Positions 7,339 through 9,421 of a stretch of 9,421 nucleotides of DNA are shown piece after piece. Position 1 is the first letter of the stretch; every line of letters starts with the position of its first letter. Location: positions 1-9,421 of the forward strand of contig CAMWSZ010000085.1 of NCBI GenBank assembly GCA_947177005.1, read 5' to 3'. This stretch comes from an uncultured Clostridia bacterium (lineage in GTDB: Bacteria; Bacillota; Clostridia; Oscillospirales; Oscillospiraceae). Position numbers and translations under genes: made by a program. Under the pieces are notes generated by a model. It was not told where the DNA came from. It did not search any database and saw only the letters and a program-made list of their open reading frames with translations.

Positions 7339-7367
7339 TTGAACTCCTGTCGAATTTTTGATATACT
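7339..7367 (+). promoter_or_regulatory. Sigma-A-type promoter of the D-Ala-D-Ala carboxypeptidase gene
   Basis: -35 TTGAAC (7339-7344), a 17-base spacer, and -10 TATACT (7362-7367). The -10 is preceded by TGA, giving an extended -10. An AT-rich tract lies just upstream (7301-7333). Transcription would begin near 7374, leaving a leader of about 80 bases before the start at 7455. Confidence 0.8.
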
Positions 7368-7376
7368 AGGTACAGA

Positions 7377-7409
7377 ACCTGACGGCCTCCCCGCCGGGAT
7401 GCCGCAGGT
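7377..7409. promoter_or_regulatory. Possible hairpin in the carboxypeptidase leader
   Basis: ACCTG-A-CGGC at 7377-7386 can pair with GCCGCAGGT at 7401-7409: nine base pairs with one bulged A and a 14-base loop. The loop contains another GCCG (7392-7395) that could compete for the CGGC arm. The element falls in the region transcribed from both strands if both predicted promoters are active. There is no T tract after it, so it is not a simple terminator, and it matches no riboswitch that I recognise. Confidence 0.3.
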
Positions 7410-7426
7410 GCCCCTATCCAAAATTC

Positions 7427-7435
7427 AGTATATCA
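7427..7435 (-). promoter_or_regulatory. Candidate extended -10 for the small ORF and two-component unit
   Basis: On the - strand the sequence TGATATACT (7435-7427) is an extended -10 element identical to the one used by the + strand promoter. No convincing -35 lies 16-18 bases upstream (TATCAT at best), so activity would rely on the extended -10 or on an activator. It is the best candidate promoter that I can see for the - strand unit starting at 7330 or 7120. Confidence 0.4.
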
Positions 7436-7454
7436 TATTTGAGTGGAGAATGAT

Positions 7455-8828
7455 ATGAAAACCAGCCGTTTTTTTTGCATTTTTTTCTGCCTGCTTCTGC
7501 TCCTCAATCTGACTGTCCCGGCCCTGGCCGCTGAGGACGACTTTGGAGACTTTGACGTAGCGGCAAAGGCCGCCCTGCTCATCGACCCGGAGACGGAGGA
7601 GATTTTATACGCCCGAAACATTCATGAGCGGCTGTACCCCGCCAGCCTGACAAAAATCATGACCTGCCTGCTGGTTCTGGAGGCGGTGGACAGCGGGAAC
7701 CTTACCCTGGATACCGTGCTGACCGCCTCGGAGACTGCGGTCACGTCCATTCCCGCCGACGGCAGCACCGCCGGTCTGAAAGTCGGGGAACAGCTTTCCG
7801 TGGAGAACCTGCTGTACTGCATCATGCTGTCCTCCGCCAACGAGGGCTGCAACATTCTGGCGGAGGGGGTGGCCGGTTCCATTGACGCCTTTGTGGACCA
7901 GATGAACCAGCGCGCCGCCGCGCTGGGCTGTGAGGACACCAGCTTTGTGAACACCAACGGCCTGCCCGACGAAAATCATTATACTACCGCCTGGGACCTG
8001 TACTTAATCACCCGTGAAGCCCGCAAGCATCCCGATTTCATGCCCATTGTGGGTACGGCCACCTATCAGGTTCCGGCCACCAACATGTCGGAGTCCCGCA
8101 CCCTCCGTACCACCAACTACCTGCTGTCCGGGTGGTATACCTCCGGGTACATCTACAAGGGCGCGGAGGGCATTAAGACCGGCTCCACCAGCGCCGCCGG
8201 GTACTGTCTGGTGGCGTCGGCCACCCGCAGCGGACGCAGCCTGCTGAGCGTTGTCATGGGCGCAGACCGCATTACATTAGACGACGGCACGATCCTGACG
8301 CAGAGCTTTTCCGAGACGGTCCGGCTCTATGACTGGGGCTTCGGCAGCTTTACCCGGCAGGTCATTCTGAGCAACAAGGAGTTGATTGGCGAGGTGCCCG
8401 TCACCCTCTCTCAGGAACAGGATTTTGTCAAGATGCACCCCGCCGAGGAAATTGAGCGTCTGTTCCCAAAGGACGTCAACCCGGAAAAGGCCATTGAGCG
8501 CACCATTACGCTGAAGGCGGAGACCGTGGAGGCACCCGTGGAAAAGGGACAGGTCTTGGGGACCGTCACCCTCACCTACAACGGCAGCACCTACGCTACT
8601 GTCGATCTCCTGGCGGATGAGGCCGTTGCCGCCTCCCGTTTTCTGGTGCTCCAGCGGGATATTCTGGATTTCCTCCACCGCCCTGTCCTCTGGATCTCCA
8701 TTGGCGGCGTTGTGGGAGCGGTTGCGCTGTTCTATATTCTGCGCGCTGTCCTGAAATCCCGCCGCCGCCGTTACGGCAAGGCCGCCGCTCCCGCCCGCAG
8801 GCCGGGATACCGGGGAAGAAGGCGTTAA
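7455..8828 (+). CDS. D-alanyl-D-alanine carboxypeptidase (DacF/PBP5-like, serine type)
   Basis: A 457-residue exported low-molecular-weight penicillin-binding protein that removes the terminal D-Ala from peptidoglycan pentapeptides outside the membrane. A signal peptide (1-25) ends in PALA, with cleavage likely after Ala25. The peptidase S11 active-site motifs are all present: SLTK with nucleophile Ser64 and Lys67, SAN at 127-129, and KTG at 241-243. A PBP5-type C-terminal beta domain spans about 300-390. Instead of an amphipathic anchor, the protein ends in a true membrane helix (about 411-430) and a very basic tail (SRRRRYG and RGRRR). I chose ATG 7455 because GGAG at 7445-7448 stands six bases upstream; a GTG at 7443 in the same frame would add four residues but overlap that site. 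The gene has its own promoter at 7339-7367 and a perfect terminator after the stop. It is divergent from the two-component unit, which may regulate it. DacF and DacB cannot be told apart here. Confidence 0.95.
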   Translation: MKTSRFFCIFFCLLLLLNLTVPALAAEDDFGDFDVAAKAALLIDPETEEILYARNIHERLYPASLTKIMTCLLVLEAVDSGNLTLDTVLTASETAVTSIPADGSTAGLKVGEQLSVENLLYCIMLSSANEGCNILAEGVAGSIDAFVDQMNQRAAALGCEDTSFVNTNGLPDENHYTTAWDLYLITREARKHPDFMPIVGTATYQVPATNMSESRTLRTTNYLLSGWYTSGYIYKGAEGIKTGSTSAAGYCLVASATRSGRSLLSVVMGADRITLDDGTILTQSFSETVRLYDWGFGSFTRQVILSNKELIGEVPVTLSQEQDFVKMHPAEEIERLFPKDVNPEKAIERTITLKAETVEAPVEKGQVLGTVTLTYNGSTYATVDLLADEAVAASRFLVLQRDILDFLHRPVLWISIGGVVGAVALFYILRAVLKSRRRRYGKAAAPARRPGYRGRRR

Positions 8829-8845
8829 ACGGCTCACCAGCGACC

Positions 8846-8887
8846 AAAAACCTCCTGTACAGATGTTGTTCTGTACAGGAGGTTTTT
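8846..8887. terminator. Bidirectional intrinsic terminator
   Basis: A perfect 17-bp inverted repeat: arms at 8846-8862 (AAAAACCTCCTGTACAG) and 8871-8887, with an eight-base loop. The flanking A5 and T5 let it stop transcripts from both the carboxypeptidase gene (stop at 8828) and the converging gene (stop at 8916). A small CCCG/CGGG hairpin at 8891-8904 lies beside it. Confidence 0.92.
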
Positions 8888-8915
8888 CTGCCCGTTTTCA
8901 CGGGACTGCTTCCGT

Positions 8916-9421
8916 TTACTCCGGGTTTACGGTGATTGTTACCGTCGAGACCTGGCTGCTCACTCCTATGACATTGCCGTCCGCGTCATAGAGCGGCACG
9001 TCCTCATCCGGCTCCTGACCGGCGCTGAAAGTAATGATTCTCTCAATCCTTCCGCCGTCCTCCGATACCACCTCATACGGGTCACAATCAGATACGGTAA
9101 AGGGCAGCGTCTCCAGACGGACGCCGGTTGTTTGCTCAAGACCCTCGTTCAGCCAGGGCAGGTTTTTCAGCGGGGTGTCCCCCGGAATCTCGACAACCGT
9201 TCCGCCCACGGCAAAGTCCTCGTCCTCATCGCCCGCGTACTCGATCCAGCCGATGCTTTCCGGTTCGCCGCCGATAATAAACGTATGCTGCAAGCCGTCC
9301 TCTCCGGCGCAGGTGTAGACGTAGGGCGTTTCATAGGAGCATTCGTCCGTAATATCCCGGTTTTCGCCGTTGACGGTCAGATAGAGCCGTCCGTCCTCCC
9401 GCAGCTCCACCGGACTGACCG
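8916..9421 (-). CDS. Unidentified acidic protein, C-terminal part (5' end outside window)
   Basis: I do not recognise this protein. The frame is open to the right edge and ends with TAA at 8916. A GTG at 9408-9410 would give 164 residues, but it has no Shine-Dalgarno sequence, and the residues before it (Val-Ser-Pro) read on smoothly, so it is probably internal. The visible part is rich in Asp and Glu, for example DEDEDF about 61-66 residues from that GTG, with many beta-prone Thr/Val/Ile stretches such as VSTVTITVNPE at the very end. It contains three cysteines and no membrane segment. Such a make-up fits an extracytoplasmic beta-rich domain, but no signal sequence is in view, so location is a guess. 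It converges on the carboxypeptidase gene and shares its terminator. Codon use looks like that of the neighbours. Confidence 0.7.
   Translation of the reverse strand, partial: VSPVELREDGRLYLTVNGENRDITDECSYETPYVYTCAGEDGLQHTFIIGGEPESIGWIEYAGDEDEDFAVGGTVVEIPGDTPLKNLPWLNEGLEQTTGVRLETLPFTVSDCDPYEVVSEDGGRIERIITFSAGQEPDEDVPLYDADGNVIGVSSQVSTVTITVNPE

Noticed and set aside
7368..7454. Riboswitch or T-box in the carboxypeptidase leader
   Set aside because: The leader is only about 80 bases, shows one weak hairpin, no terminator with a T tract and no conserved riboswitch or T-box core.
8277..8837. Frame of 186 codons opposite the carboxypeptidase
   Set aside because: It covers the C-terminal domain of a gene with intact S11 motifs, has no promoter or ribosome site, and would start beyond the real gene's stop.
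1..9421. CRISPR array, tRNA, rRNA or insertion sequence
   Set aside because: I saw no regularly spaced repeats, cloverleaf-like sequences, transposase motifs or terminal inverted repeats anywhere in the window. The long inverted repeats present are terminators.

Overview
The window looks like a chromosomal segment from a moderately high-GC Firmicute of class Clostridia, most likely Oscillospiraceae-like. The reasons are strong AGGAGG-type ribosome binding sites, dense operons with overlapping genes, a clostridial-type D-Ala-D-Ala carboxypeptidase, GerMN-domain proteins and Gram-positive-style promoters. The genus cannot be fixed from the sequence alone.

Left part (1-2440, + strand). The 3' part of a type III restriction endonuclease (Res) gene enters from the left edge. 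It carries helicase motifs V and VI and the C-terminal PD-(D/E)XK nuclease. Seventeen bases downstream, with its own strong ribosome binding site, lies a flavodoxin-like gene. A 14-bp perfect hairpin at 2399-2432 ends this unit and the opposing one. The Res gene reads visibly more AT-rich than the genes to its right, which fits a laterally acquired defence gene.

Middle part (2441-7120, - strand). A beta-CASP metallo-beta-lactamase-fold protein (probable RNA-processing enzyme) has its own clear promoter. Upstream of it is a tightly overlapped three-gene cassette: an OmpR/PhoB-type response regulator, a membrane sensor histidine kinase (23-base overlap, TTG start) and a lipoprotein with two GerMN-like repeats (ATGA overlap). 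The arrangement recalls the actinobacterial MtrA-MtrB-LpqB module. A 54-codon single-membrane-segment reading frame (7166-7330) sits just before the response regulator and may belong to the same transcript.

Right part (7331-9421). The intergenic region contains a strong + strand promoter for a secreted, membrane-anchored D-Ala-D-Ala carboxypeptidase. The same 9-base extended -10 element occurs in inverted orientation about 60 bases downstream, so the two opposing units may be driven by face-to-face promoters with overlapping leaders. The carboxypeptidase gene ends at a 17-bp perfect bidirectional terminator shared with an unidentified acidic protein gene that runs off the right edge.

Taken together, 4136-8828 looks like a cell-envelope module: a sensor kinase pair with an accessory lipoprotein, next to a peptidoglycan-trimming enzyme. 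The restriction gene and flavodoxin to the left are an unrelated, probably acquired, unit. I saw no tRNA, rRNA, CRISPR array or insertion sequence.
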